Notes: generated from the letters alone by a model not told the origin. DNA of 64,000 nucleotides from an uncultured Pelagibacteraceae bacterium (GCA_902535745.1 CACAUR010000001.1:1-64000); one strand, 5' to 3'; counted from the first letter of the stretch, positions 26,123 through 35,662 are shown. Translations and numbers: made by a program.

Positions 26123-26830
26123 ATGTTAAACAGAATTTTTGAAATATTAAAAATAATCTCACTATCAAAAGTAACGAGAATTATTGTATTCTCTCTCTTC
26201 GTTATATTCCTTACGCTAGGGCTTTTTGAATCCTTATTTTTATCACCAGAGGATTATATCCAAAGCGATGCAGTAAGAATTATGTACGTTCATGTTCCTG
26301 CAGCATGGATTTCTCTGGGGATATTTTCTTTTATAGCTTTACTATCCTTAGGTATTTTTATTTTTAAAAATAAAAATTTTGCAATAATTGCAAAAAGTCT
26401 TGCACCATCAGGTTTAGTTTTTAATCTAATTGCTTTAGTAACTGGTTCTATTTGGGGAAAACCAACATGGGGAACATGGTGGGCATGGGATCCTAGAATT
26501 ACTTCAATGTTGGTGCTATTTTTATTTTATATCCTTTATATTGCATCGTGGAGATTATTTGAAAATGATAAAGCATCAAAAGTTTCAAGTTTAGTAGCAA
26601 TTACAGGTTTTGTGAATGTACCAATAATTAAATTTTCGGTTGATTGGTGGGCGAGTCTTCACCAGCCGTCTTCAGTCAAAATTCTTTCCGAAACCACAAT
26701 TCATTCCTCGATGTTGACGCCATTATTACTCATGACTGCGGCATTTGCACTATTCTCAGTGTTAATTTTTTTAATGAAATATAATATAGAATTGATAAAA
26801 ATTAAGTCAAAAGGATTAGATAGATTGTGA
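26123..26830 (+). CDS. ccmC: heme exporter protein CcmC
   Basis: A 235-residue inner-membrane protein of the heme handling protein family with six membrane segments. It carries the WWD motif in WGKPTWGTWWAWDPRITSML, the heme-binding His of YVHVPAAWISLG and the second His near SVDWWASLHQPSSVK. CcmC loads heme onto CcmE in System I cytochrome c maturation. It is the first ccm gene here; ccmA and ccmB, which usually precede it, are absent from this window. Its TGA overlaps the GTG start of ccmD. Confidence 0.95.
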   Translation: MLNRIFEILKIISLSKVTRIIVFSLFVIFLTLGLFESLFLSPEDYIQSDAVRIMYVHVPAAWISLGIFSFIALLSLGIFIFKNKNFAIIAKSLAPSGLVFNLIALVTGSIWGKPTWGTWWAWDPRITSMLVLFLFYILYIASWRLFENDKASKVSSLVAITGFVNVPIIKFSVDWWASLHQPSSVKILSETTIHSSMLTPLLLMTAAFALFSVLIFLMKYNIELIKIKSKGLDRL

Positions 26831-27057
26831 TTAACTTATTATTTATGAATGGTTACGGATTGTTTGTATGGTCGGCGTTTGCATTTACACTAATTAACTT
26901 TTTTACACTGTACGTAATAATCAATAGACAATTAATAAAAGAAAATAAAAAATTCGAATTTAAATTTAATCATTTAGAAAAAATTAAATATACAGAGGCC
27001 TACAAACAAAGAACTAACCAAGTATTAGTTTCAAGTAACGCTGCACAAAAAATCTAA
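26827..27057 (+). CDS. ccmD: heme exporter protein CcmD
   Basis: A 76-residue protein with one N-terminal membrane segment (GYGLFVWSAFAFTLINFFTLYVII) and a basic cytoplasmic tail, the usual CcmD layout (typically 45-75 residues). CcmD releases holo-CcmE from CcmABC. It starts with GTG at 26827, overlapping the ccmC stop as GTGA. Its identity rests mainly on position, size and topology because the family is poorly conserved. Confidence 0.8.
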   Translation: MINLLFMNGYGLFVWSAFAFTLINFFTLYVIINRQLIKENKKFEFKFNHLEKIKYTEAYKQRTNQVLVSSNAAQKI

Positions 27058-27066
27058 TTTAAACTA

Positions 27067-27483
27067 ATGTACAGCAAGAAAGTTAAATTAAGATTTGTAT
27101 TTATCGTCGTATTTTTAACATTAATAGTACTTACTACATTTATAGTTTTAAAAGTTTTAAAAGATAACGTGGTATACTTTAAATCCCCAAGCGAAATTAA
27201 TCTCCAGTCGGAGATTTCTGAAAAAAAAATTAGAGTTGGAGGCATGGTAAAAAAAGACTCGGTAATAATGAATAACAATAAAATCAACTTCATAATCACT
27301 GATTTTAAAAATGAACTTTACGTAACTTTTTCAGGTACAGTTCCAAATTTATTTGAGGAGGAAAAGGGAGTTGTTGCGGAGGGATTTCTTAATGATAAAA
27401 AATTTTTGGTAGCGGATAAAATTTTGGCTAAACATGATGAAAATTATATGCCCCCAGAAGTTAAAAAATCTTTAGGAGATTAA
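27067..27483 (+). CDS. ccmE: cytochrome c maturation heme chaperone CcmE
   Basis: A 138-residue membrane-anchored periplasmic heme chaperone. An N-terminal anchor ([20 protein letters not shown]) is followed by the OB-fold with [34 protein letters not shown] and the end [14 protein letters not shown]. The His in KHDENY is the family's covalent heme attachment site. It lies nine bases after ccmD and one base before ccmF. Confidence 0.95.
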   Translation: MYSKKVKLRFVFIVVFLTLIVLTTFIVLKVLKDNVVYFKSPSEINLQSEISEKKIRVGGMVKKDSVIMNNNKINFIITDFKNELYVTFSGTVPNLFEEEKGVVAEGFLNDKKFLVADKILAKHDENYMPPEVKKSLGD

Positions 27484-27484
27484 A

Positions 27485-29371
27485 TTGATTATTTCGCAAT
27501 TAGGACATTATTCATTAATTTTTGGTTTATTAACATCGATTTTAATTTTTTTTAATTCTTCAATTCAAATAAAAAAAAATGATGCGATAATCTCTGATAA
27601 GACCACTGGTTTAATTGGTTTTCAGTTTTTTTTTGTTTTTATCTCTTTTATTTCGTTAATTTATTCTTTTTTAATTTCTGATTTCAGTAACGAGACAGTT
27701 TATAATAACTCTCACACTACAAAGCCTCTATTTTATAAAATTACAGGGACTTGGGGAAATCATGAGGGTAGCTTACTCTTATGGTTGCTGGTTCTAACTG
27801 GGGTATTATTAGGATTTATTTTTAAATCTAAAAATGAGCCAAAAAAATACAGACTGTTAACTACAATATTCCATCAAATTATCGTAATTGGTTTTTTTGT
27901 GTTCGTTTTAAAAACATCAAATCCTTTTAATGAAATTTTCCCAGTTCAAACAGAAGGGCTTGGACTAAATCCTATATTACAAGATCCTGCTTTGGGTATT
28001 CATCCTCCAATTTTATACTTGGGCTATGTGGGAACATCGATAATCTTTTCAGCTGCGTTAGCTTCAATGATGTCAAACTATGTAAATAAAATTTGGGCTA
28101 AAAATATAAAATTTTGGATTTTATTTTCTTGGATCTTCCTAACAGGCGGAATTTTATTAGGTTCAATATGGGCTTATTATGAACTTGGATGGGGTGGGTT
28201 TTGGTTTTGGGACCCAGTGGAAAATGTATCATTAATGCCGTGGTTAAGTTTGACTGCGTTGCTTCACTGTATTGTGACTTTAGAAAAAAGAGAACTTTTA
28301 AAAAAATGGACAATTGTTTTATGTATAATAACTTTTGCATTAAGTATGGTTGGAACGTTCTTGGTGAGATCTGGGATTTTAAATTCGGTACATACTTTTG
28401 CGAATGATCCATCCAGAGGAATTTATATATTAACATTTTTATTAGTTTTAATTTTATTATCATTTGTAATTTTTATAATTTTCGAAAATAAAAGTTTTAC
28501 TCAAAAAAGTGAAATTTTTATTTTTAGTAAGGAAACAGCAGTTCTAATTAATAATTGGTTTATATTGTATTTTTTAAGCGTCGTTTTGATAGGTACTATT
28601 TACCCAATATTTCTTGACGTCATATTAGACGAACAAATTTCTGTTGGACCACCATTTTATAACAAGCTTATTTTACCCTTCCTTGTTCCGTTTGTTATTT
28701 TTATGTCTATTGGTCCTAGCATGAAATGGATTAAAACAAATTTTAGAATTGGAATTAAAAGTCTTCTTGTAATCATATTTACACTGATTTTATCCTTCAT
28801 TACTGTTTATTATATTGGAGAGAAAAATATATTAATTCTTTTATTATTTATTGGGTTTATCTATTTACTTCTCAAAAGTTTAGATCAGCTAAGACAAAAA
28901 ACAAAAAATTTTGCACAAATATTTTCACATATTGGATTTTCGTTACTTTTAATATCAATATTATTAAATAGTTTTTTATCAAAAGAGATTATTAAGAATA
29001 TTCAAGTTGGGGAGAGTTTTTTTCTTAAAAATGAAAAGATAATTTTTAAAAAAATTGCAATAGAAAAAGAAAAAAATTATGAGTCGATTATTGGTTTTTT
29101 TGAAATACTTGATGAAAAAAATAAAACTATTAATCTTCAACCTGAAATAAGAATTTATAATGAACCAGATATGGCAACTAGTGAAGCATCTATAAAAACT
29201 TCATTATTCAAAGACAGATTTATAACAATCAATATAATTAAAGATCAAAATTTTTTTAATGTAAGATACCAACATAAGCCATTTATGATTTGGGTATGGA
29301 TTTCGACTTTAATAATCATGTTGGGAGGTTTGTTTGCAATTTTTAGAAAAAACAAAGAAGTCAATATTTAG
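27485..29371 (+). CDS. ccmF: cytochrome c heme lyase subunit CcmF
   Basis: A 628-residue polytopic inner-membrane protein. It shows GTWGNHEGSLLLWLLVLTG, HPPILYLGYVGTSIIFSAAL, the WWD-type YYELGWGGFWFWDPVENVSL and MVGTFLVRSGILNSVHTFA, all canonical CcmF. With CcmH it ligates heme to apocytochrome c in the periplasm. It begins at a TTG one base after the ccmE stop; no ATG lies near the conserved N-terminus. Its 3' end overlaps ccmG by 38 bases. Confidence 0.95.
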   Translation: MIISQLGHYSLIFGLLTSILIFFNSSIQIKKNDAIISDKTTGLIGFQFFFVFISFISLIYSFLISDFSNETVYNNSHTTKPLFYKITGTWGNHEGSLLLWLLVLTGVLLGFIFKSKNEPKKYRLLTTIFHQIIVIGFFVFVLKTSNPFNEIFPVQTEGLGLNPILQDPALGIHPPILYLGYVGTSIIFSAALASMMSNYVNKIWAKNIKFWILFSWIFLTGGILLGSIWAYYELGWGGFWFWDPVENVSLMPWLSLTALLHCIVTLEKRELLKKWTIVLCIITFALSMVGTFLVRSGILNSVHTFANDPSRGIYILTFLLVLILLSFVIFIIFENKSFTQKSEIFIFSKETAVLINNWFILYFLSVVLIGTIYPIFLDVILDEQISVGPPFYNKLILPFLVPFVIFMSIGPSMKWIKTNFRIGIKSLLVIIFTLILSFITVYYIGEKNILILLLFIGFIYLLLKSLDQLRQKTKNFAQIFSHIGFSLLLISILLNSFLSKEIIKNIQVGESFFLKNEKIIFKKIAIEKEKNYESIIGFFEILDEKNKTINLQPEIRIYNEPDMATSEASIKTSLFKDRFITINIIKDQNFFNVRYQHKPFMIWVWISTLIIMLGGLFAIFRKNKEVNI

Positions 29372-29876
29372 TTTATTTATTTTAATACTTTTAATATTAT
29401 CTTTTTTTGTTTTTAAATTTGCTCTAGATAAAGAAAAAGTTTATTCCCCAAAAATTACAGATGAGCAAATTTTTACAGACTTTGAAGTTGAAGATTTAAT
29501 AGACGGGAGAAAAATAAATTTTAGCAAAGTACTCTTTGGAAAAAATTTTTATTTAATAAACATTTGGTCTTCGTGGTGTGAACCTTGTAAAGATGAAAGT
29601 GACAAACTCTTAGAATTAAAAAAGGAAACTTCAATTATGATGGTTGGAATAAATTATAAAGATAAAAAGAAAAATGCTTTAAATTTTTTAAAATTATATG
29701 GAGATCCATTTGATCAAATCTTTATTGATAAACAAGGCACAATATCTATCAACTTTGGGGCTTATGGTGTTCCTGAAACGTTTTTAATAAACGATCATAA
29801 TAAAGTGTTGAAAAAATATATAGGTCCGTTAAATGACGAGGATGTTTTTGAAATCAAAAAAATTACTAATAATTAA
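29334..29876 (+). CDS. ccmG: thiol:disulfide interchange protein CcmG/DsbE
   Basis: A 180-residue membrane-anchored thioredoxin-fold protein. The N-terminal anchor (SIFSLFILILLILSFFVFKF) precedes the active site NIWSSWCEPCKDES (WCxxC), and the cis-Pro loop FGAYGVPETFLIN follows. It reduces the haem-binding cysteines of apocytochromes. The start is a TTG at 29334 (MQFLEKTKKS) with GGGAGG about six bases ahead, inside the end of ccmF. The 38-base overlap implies translational coupling. Confidence 0.92.
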   Translation: MQFLEKTKKSIFSLFILILLILSFFVFKFALDKEKVYSPKITDEQIFTDFEVEDLIDGRKINFSKVLFGKNFYLINIWSSWCEPCKDESDKLLELKKETSIMMVGINYKDKKKNALNFLKLYGDPFDQIFIDKQGTISINFGAYGVPETFLINDHNKVLKKYIGPLNDEDVFEIKKITNN

Positions 29877-30237
29877 AATTTTAATAATTTTTGTATTAAT
29901 TACTATTAATTTTAAAAATTTCGCTATATCATCAACTTATTCTGAAGAGCAAACTATAAATATTACTAAAAATTTAAGATGTTTAATTTGTCAAGGTCAA
30001 ACGATTCACGAGTCTAACTCAGATTTTGCCGAAAGTATGAAAAAGTATATTAAAAGTGAATTGGAGGATGGAAAAACCAATGAGGAAATATTTTCATCAC
30101 TTGTTAAGAAATATGGTCAGTGGATAGTATATGATCCAGGTATATCAAGAAATACCCTTTTATTGTGGTCTTTGCCCTTATTGTTATTTTTAATTGGAGG
30201 TGCCATAATAGTAAAAAAAATTTTTAGAAAAATATGA
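29833..30237 (+). CDS. ccmH: cytochrome c maturation protein CcmH (CcmL/CycL type)
   Basis: A 134-residue periplasmic thiol protein. It has an N-terminal hydrophobic signal/anchor, the redox motif NLRCLICQGQTIHES, the conserved ESMKKYIKSELEDGKTNEEI and YGQWIVYDP, and a C-terminal anchor (LLLWSLPLLLFLIGGAII). It keeps apocytochrome thiols reduced for heme ligation. This is the short form without a CcmI/TPR part; no ccmI follows. It starts within ccmG (44-base overlap; another ATG lies nine bases later) and overlaps the next gene as ATGA. Confidence 0.92.
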   Translation: MTRMFLKSKKLLIIKILIIFVLITINFKNFAISSTYSEEQTINITKNLRCLICQGQTIHESNSDFAESMKKYIKSELEDGKTNEEIFSSLVKKYGQWIVYDPGISRNTLLLWSLPLLLFLIGGAIIVKKIFRKI

Positions 30238-30752
30238 TCAAAAGAATAATTAAAATTTTAACAATTTTTTTAATAATTGTTGGATCAACAAAGAGCATAA
30301 ATGCTGATGAATTGAAATCTACCGATGGTCATCAACTTAATTTCTTTTCAGGAGTGTGGGATATCAACAATGATTTAAACAAATCTTCGGAATTATTCGG
30401 TATACAACATTCTAATGAGAATTTATTCAGAGATACCTTTTTAGGAAAGTTAAGTCCAATATCAGGGTTTATGATGACAGCGGATTCAGATACATACTTT
30501 TATACTGGAGTTCAAGCGGATTATAAAATTGGTAAATTAAATTTAACCCCAAGTTTCTCACCTGGTTTATACTCTGTAGGCGATGGTAAAGATTTAGGTT
30601 ACCCCTTAGAATTTAAATCTGAACTTCAAATATCTATAGATTTTTTTGGCTCAAGATTGGGATATTCGCAAAGTCATCTATCTAATGCCGATTTAGGGGA
30701 TAAAAATCCTGGGGCAGATAGTTACATGTTTAATTTCATGAAAAGTTTTTAA
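30234..30752 (+). CDS. PagL-like lipid A 3-O-deacylase / acyloxyacyl hydrolase
   Basis: A 172-residue protein with a signal peptide (IKILTIFLIIVGSTKSINA, cut near residue 24) and a predicted small beta-barrel. The C-terminal signature LGYSQSHLSNADLGDKNPGAD and FNFMKSF ending in Phe matches the PagL family, where the His and Ser of SHLSNA are the catalytic pair. It would remove the 3-O acyl chain of lipid A in the outer membrane. It overlaps ccmH as ATGA, an unexpected partner for a cytochrome c maturation operon. Confidence 0.75.
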   Translation: MIKRIIKILTIFLIIVGSTKSINADELKSTDGHQLNFFSGVWDINNDLNKSSELFGIQHSNENLFRDTFLGKLSPISGFMMTADSDTYFYTGVQADYKIGKLNLTPSFSPGLYSVGDGKDLGYPLEFKSELQISIDFFGSRLGYSQSHLSNADLGDKNPGADSYMFNFMKSF

Positions 30753-30761
30753 AATAGTATT

Positions 30762-31913
30762 ATGAAACTTTCAAATTGTCATAATTTTAGAGATTTTAGA
30801 AAACTAGCTAAGAAAAAACTCCCGTCACCAATTTTTCATTATATTGATGGCGCTGCGGATGATGAAATAACTTACGCAAGAAATACAAGTGCATTTGATG
30901 ATGTTGACTTAGTGCCAAATGTTTTAAGAGGTGTTGAGAACATTGATCTATCAACTACCATATTTGGAAAAAAACTTGATTTACCTTTTTATTGCTCACC
31001 TACAGCACTTCAAAGACTTTTCCATTATGACGGAGAAAGAGCAGTAGGTAAAGCAGCACAAAAATTTAATACTATGTTTGGAGTTTCAGCTTTAGCTACG
31101 GTAAGTGTAGAGGAAATATCCTCGATGATTGATACTCCAAAAATGTTTCAATTTTATTTTCATAAAGATAGAGGATTAAATACTTCATGTTTGGAACGAG
31201 CAAAAGCTGCAAAGTTTGATGTTATGGCTCTAACAGTTGATACTATTACTGGAGGAAATCGTGAAAGAGATTTAAGAACTGGATTTACATCACCCCCCAA
31301 ATTAACATTATCGAGTTTATTTAGTTTTGCTACTAAACCAATGTGGGGAATTAACTATTTGACGAAAGGTAAGTTTGAATTACCCCATCTTCAAGATTTT
31401 GTAAAGGAAGGCACAAGTACAAACTCTTCGATTGGAAATTATTTTTCTACCATGTTAGATCAATCTATGAATTGGAAAGATGCAGAAAAACTTTGCTCAC
31501 AATGGGGAGGCCATTTTGCATTAAAAGGAATTATGAGTGTAGAGGATGCAAAAAAAGCTGTTGATATTGGATGTTCAGGAATAATGGTTTCAAACCATGG
31601 AGGAAGACAACTTGATGGCTCAAGATCTCCTTTTGATCAACTTACAGAAATAGTAGATGCAGTTGGAGACAAATTAGATGTTATCTGTGAGGGTGGATTT
31701 CAAAGAGGAACACATATGTTAAAAGCTTTATCTCTTGGTGCTAAAGCTTGTGCAGGAGGAAGACTATATCTTTACGCTTTAGCTGCAGCTGGTCAAGCAG
31801 GTGTTGAAAGAGCTTTAGAATTATATAAATCTGAATTGGTAAGAGATATGAAATTAATGGGGTGTACAAAAATTTCAGATCTTAATAGAAGTAACTTAAG
31901 ATTTAGAAGATAG
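30762..31913 (+). CDS. FMN-dependent alpha-hydroxy-acid oxidase/dehydrogenase (LldD-like), copy 1
   Basis: A 383-residue TIM-barrel flavoenzyme. The N-terminal IFHYIDGAADDEITYARN, MFQFYFHKD with active Tyr, ALTVDT with Asp, and the catalytic SNHGGRQLDGSRSPFDQL (His and Arg) are the family's FMN and substrate residues. Members oxidise L-lactate, glycolate, mandelate or similar L-2-hydroxy acids to 2-oxo acids. The substrate cannot be told here. It begins nine bases after the PagL-like gene and shares one base with a second copy directly downstream. Confidence 0.9.
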   Translation: MKLSNCHNFRDFRKLAKKKLPSPIFHYIDGAADDEITYARNTSAFDDVDLVPNVLRGVENIDLSTTIFGKKLDLPFYCSPTALQRLFHYDGERAVGKAAQKFNTMFGVSALATVSVEEISSMIDTPKMFQFYFHKDRGLNTSCLERAKAAKFDVMALTVDTITGGNRERDLRTGFTSPPKLTLSSLFSFATKPMWGINYLTKGKFELPHLQDFVKEGTSTNSSIGNYFSTMLDQSMNWKDAEKLCSQWGGHFALKGIMSVEDAKKAVDIGCSGIMVSNHGGRQLDGSRSPFDQLTEIVDAVGDKLDVICEGGFQRGTHMLKALSLGAKACAGGRLYLYALAAAGQAGVERALELYKSELVRDMKLMGCTKISDLNRSNLRFRR

Positions 31914-33070
31914 TGCGTTTAAAAAATTGTTATAACTTTGAAGACTTTAGAAAGCTTGCAAAAAAGAGATTACCTTCACCAATTTTTCATTACATAGATG
32001 GCGGAGCAGATGATGAGTCGACGTTAAGGAGAAACACAGCATCATTCGATGATTGTGATCTTGTTCCAAATATCCTGGCAAGCGTAGGTAAACCTGATTT
32101 ATCCACAACTTTATTTGGTAGAAAAATTGACATACCAATTTTTCTTTCACCTGCAGCGATGCAAAGACTTTATCATCCAGATGGGGATAAGGCTTCTGCA
32201 AGAGCAGCTGAAAAATTTAATACTTTTTACAGTATGTCGTCAATGGGGAATAACACCATTGAGGAAGTTTCGAATATTTCTAGCGGACCAAAATTATTTC
32301 AGCTATATGTTCATAAGGATAGATCAATTTCTGATGATTTAATTGAAAGGTCTAAAAGATCCGGCTTTGATGCTATGTGTTTAACTGTAGATACTTTAGT
32401 TGCAGGTAACAGAGAAAAAGATCATAGAACAGGATTTACAACTCCGCCTAAACTTACAATCGAAAGTATAATGAGTTTTGCAGTGCGCCCTGGATGGGTT
32501 TTAAACTATTTAATGGGCAAAAAATTTGAATTATCAAATGTAAAAAAGAAAACAGATAAAGGCACAAATATTGCAAAGTCAGTGATTGAATATATTAACG
32601 AACAATATGACCCTGCAATGGGTTGGAAAGATGCTGAGTATTGTGCAAAAAAATGGAACGGACCCTTTGCGCTAAAAGGAGTTATGTCAGTGGAAGATGC
32701 AAAAAAAGCTATTGATATTGGATGCACAGCAATAATGATCTCAAATCACGGCGGTAGACAATTAGATGGATCACGCTCACCATTTGATCAAGTTAAGGCA
32801 ATTTCAGATGCGGTAGGAGATAAATTAGAAATTATTCTCGATGGAGGAGTTAGAAGAGGAACTCACGTCCTAAAAGCTATCGCAGCAGGGGCTAAAGCTT
32901 GTAGTTTCGGTAAAATGTTTTTGTTCTCTTTGGCCGCAGGAGGTCAACAAGGTGTTGAACAATTACTCCAAAATATGCGCGATGAAATTAATAGAAATAT
33001 GGTTTTAATGGGCTGTAAGAACTTAAAGGAGTTGAATAGTTCTAAATTAATTTATAGAAATAGGATATAA
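31913..33070 (+). CDS. FMN-dependent alpha-hydroxy-acid oxidase/dehydrogenase (LldD-like), copy 2
   Basis: A 385-residue paralogue of the preceding protein, with the same IFHYIDGGADDES opening, FQLYVHKD, CLTVDT and SNHGGRQLDGSRSPFDQ catalytic loop. The two differ mainly around residues 90-120 and 195-225, where substrate specificity would be set. It starts with GTG at 31913, overlapping the first copy's TAG as TAGTG. The tandem pair suggests a local duplication with retained activity in both; whether they form hetero-oligomers or have different substrates is unknown. Confidence 0.9.
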   Translation: MRLKNCYNFEDFRKLAKKRLPSPIFHYIDGGADDESTLRRNTASFDDCDLVPNILASVGKPDLSTTLFGRKIDIPIFLSPAAMQRLYHPDGDKASARAAEKFNTFYSMSSMGNNTIEEVSNISSGPKLFQLYVHKDRSISDDLIERSKRSGFDAMCLTVDTLVAGNREKDHRTGFTTPPKLTIESIMSFAVRPGWVLNYLMGKKFELSNVKKKTDKGTNIAKSVIEYINEQYDPAMGWKDAEYCAKKWNGPFALKGVMSVEDAKKAIDIGCTAIMISNHGGRQLDGSRSPFDQVKAISDAVGDKLEIILDGGVRRGTHVLKAIAAGAKACSFGKMFLFSLAAGGQQGVEQLLQNMRDEINRNMVLMGCKNLKELNSSKLIYRNRI

Positions 33071-33081
33071 AACAATTTTTT

Positions 33082-34245
33082 ATGAAGTTAGCTAAGAGTT
33101 TAGATAGATTAGGAACCGAGTCTGCATTTACCGTCCTTGCGGAAGCAAAAAAATTGGAGGCTCAAGGTAAACCCATGATCCATTTAGGATTAGGTCAACC
33201 AGATTTTAAAACTCCAAAACATGTTGTTGAAGCAGCCAAGAAAGCACTTGATGATGGACATCATGGATATGTAATGTCAAATGGTATTCCTGAATGTCGT
33301 CAGGCTGTCACCAGATGGATAAAAAAACGTTATAATGTTGATATCGATTTTGAAAGAATTCTCATCATGCCAGGTGGAAAACCTACAATGAGTTATGCTA
33401 TCCAATGTTTTGGTGAACCAGGAGCAGAGATAATACATCCTACACCAGCATTCCCAATATATGAGTCGATGATAAATTATACTGGCTCAACATCTGTTCC
33501 TTATGATTTAACAGAGGATAAAGATTTAAAATTCAACCCAGATAAAATATTATCTTTAATTACTGACAAGACTAGACTGTTAATCTTAATTAATCCAAAC
33601 AATCCAACAGGAAGCTTTGTTGACAAAAAAGATATTGACTTTTTAGCTGATGGTCTAAAAAAATATCCTCACGTAACAATATTAAGTGACGAGATTTATA
33701 GTAGACAAATTTTTGATAATAAAGAAATGCCATCATTTTTCCATTATCCAGAATTAAGGGAAAGATTGATAGTTTTAGAGGGATGGAGTAAAGCTTATTC
33801 AATGACAGGTTGGAGGCTTGGTTGGAGTTTTTGGCCTCAAAATTTAATCCAGCATGTCAATAAATTATTAATCAATAGTGTTTCTTGTGTTAATGCTGCA
33901 GCTCAGTTTGCAGGTATCGCTGCATTAGATGGACCAGATGATTCAATCAATACAATGATGGAAAAATTTACCCAACGGAGAGATCTAATTTATAAAGGGT
34001 TAAATGATTTACCAGGTGTTGAATGCAGCTTACCAGGCGGAGCATTTTATGCATTTCCTAAAGTAATTGGAACTGGCATGAACGGTGCTGAATTTGCAAG
34101 GAAGGCTATGCATGAAGCAGGTGTAGCAATAGTTCCTGGATCAGCTTTTGGTGAAACTTGCCAGAATTATGTTAGATTCAGTTTTGCTGCATCAAGAGAT
34201 AATATTTCACAAGCATTAGAAAACATCAAAAAAATGCTGAAATAG
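33082..34245 (+). CDS. PLP-dependent class I/II aminotransferase
   Basis: A 387-residue fold-type I aminotransferase. It has IHLGLGQPDFKTPKHVVEAA, LLILINPNNPTGSFVDK, LSDEIYSRQIFD and the PLP-Lys motif EGWSKAYSMTGWRLGW, plus the substrate carboxylate Arg near QNYVRFSFAAS. It would swap an amino group between an amino acid and a 2-oxo acid, which fits its place downstream of two 2-hydroxy-acid oxidases. The acceptor is unknown; it resembles the aspartate/aromatic aminotransferase subgroup. Confidence 0.9.
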   Translation: MKLAKSLDRLGTESAFTVLAEAKKLEAQGKPMIHLGLGQPDFKTPKHVVEAAKKALDDGHHGYVMSNGIPECRQAVTRWIKKRYNVDIDFERILIMPGGKPTMSYAIQCFGEPGAEIIHPTPAFPIYESMINYTGSTSVPYDLTEDKDLKFNPDKILSLITDKTRLLILINPNNPTGSFVDKKDIDFLADGLKKYPHVTILSDEIYSRQIFDNKEMPSFFHYPELRERLIVLEGWSKAYSMTGWRLGWSFWPQNLIQHVNKLLINSVSCVNAAAQFAGIAALDGPDDSINTMMEKFTQRRDLIYKGLNDLPGVECSLPGGAFYAFPKVIGTGMNGAEFARKAMHEAGVAIVPGSAFGETCQNYVRFSFAASRDNISQALENIKKMLK

Positions 34246-34288
34246 TTTTAATAGTATTTCCGAAAAATATTAGATAATATCAAATCTT

Positions 34289-35662
34289 ATGAATACCATT
34301 CTTCAACAAGAATTAAAAAAAATTTTGAATGGTAGATTTTCTCAATCAGAGTCTACACGCTTAAATTATTCTAGAGGAGAAGATACTTACGATCCGATTT
34401 TATCTAAAGCAGTAGTTTTCCCAGAAACAAATGAAGAGGTGTCGAAAATACTTAAGCTTTGTAACGAGCACAAAGTACCAGTCGTTCCTTTTGGCACTGG
34501 AACATCCCTTGAGGGAAATGTAGTCGGTAACGATAAAGGCATAACAATTTCTCTAGAAAAAATGAACAAAATTTTAACTGTTAACACTCAAGATTTTGAC
34601 TGCAGAGTCCAAGCGTGCGTAACAAGAGAACAACTAAATGATTTTTTGAGAGAGGACGGTGTTTTTTTCCCAATTGACCCTGGTGCAAACGCTGCAATAG
34701 GAGGCATGGCTTCAACTTCTGCTTCTGGAACAATGGCAGTAAAATACGGTACAATGAAAACTGTAATAACTGGCTTAACAGTTGTTCTTCCTAATGGTGA
34801 AATAATGAATACAGGAGGAAGAACAAAAAAAACTTCTGCTGGATATAATTTAACAAATTTATTTGTAGGATCAGAAGGTACTTTAGGAATTATAACTGAA
34901 ATTCAATTGAGGTTATCTCCTATTCCTGAAAGTATAATGAGTGCTGTTTGTCATTTTTCATCTTTAGAAGATGCAGTGAAAACTGCACAAGAAATTATTC
35001 AATATGGTATCCAAATTGCAAGAATTGAAATGCTCAATAAAGATCAAATGGAAATAAGTATTAATTATTCAAAATTAGAAGATGTTAAAGCTCTTCCAAC
35101 ACTATTCTTTGAATTTCATGGTTCAGAAGTTTCAAATAAAGAGTCAATTAAAACTGTAGAGGAATTATCAAAAAATAACAATGGAAGTTCATTTAAGTGG
35201 GCAAAAAGTTTAGAGGAAAGAAATAAATTATGGAAAGCGAGATGGGATGTATATTATTCAGTCAAAGCTTTAATAGATAATGGTAGGGTTTATTCAACAG
35301 ATGTGTGTTTACCAATCTCAAAAATAACTGAATGTGTAAAATTTGCTGAAGAAGAGGTTAAAAAATTTGGATTAAGGGCCCCAATGGTAGGGCACTTAGG
35401 AGATGGAAATTTTCATGTTTTACTCCCTTACAATCCTGAAAAAAAAGAAACTTACGAAAAGATAAGAAAATTCAGTGACATTTTAATTGAGAAAACATTG
35501 GAACTTGAGGGAACAATTACAGGTGAGCATGGCGTAGGACTACATAAAAAAGAATATTTAAAAAAAGAACATGCTGATAATCTTCCAACGATGAAACTAA
35601 TTAAAAGAACTATGGATCCAAATAATATAATGAATCCTGGTAAAATTTTTGATCTAAATTAA
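34289..35662 (+). CDS. FAD-linked 2-hydroxy-acid oxidase (GlcD / D-lactate dehydrogenase-like)
   Basis: A 457-residue flavoprotein of the VAO/PCMH type. It shows VVPFGTGTSLEGNVVGNDKG for FAD pyrophosphate binding, PGANAAIGGMASTSASGT, NLFVGSEGTLGIITEIQLRL, the metal-site HLGDGNFHVLLPYNP and EHGVGLHKKEYL. Such enzymes oxidise D-lactate, glycolate or D-2-hydroxyglutarate. It complements the two L-type FMN enzymes upstream. No GlcE or GlcF partner genes are adjacent, so a stand-alone D-lactate dehydrogenase (Dld/LDHD-like) is more likely than a GlcDEF complex. Confidence 0.88.
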   Translation: MNTILQQELKKILNGRFSQSESTRLNYSRGEDTYDPILSKAVVFPETNEEVSKILKLCNEHKVPVVPFGTGTSLEGNVVGNDKGITISLEKMNKILTVNTQDFDCRVQACVTREQLNDFLREDGVFFPIDPGANAAIGGMASTSASGTMAVKYGTMKTVITGLTVVLPNGEIMNTGGRTKKTSAGYNLTNLFVGSEGTLGIITEIQLRLSPIPESIMSAVCHFSSLEDAVKTAQEIIQYGIQIARIEMLNKDQMEISINYSKLEDVKALPTLFFEFHGSEVSNKESIKTVEELSKNNNGSSFKWAKSLEERNKLWKARWDVYYSVKALIDNGRVYSTDVCLPISKITECVKFAEEEVKKFGLRAPMVGHLGDGNFHVLLPYNPEKKETYEKIRKFSDILIEKTLELEGTITGEHGVGLHKKEYLKKEHADNLPTMKLIKRTMDPNNIMNPGKIFDLN

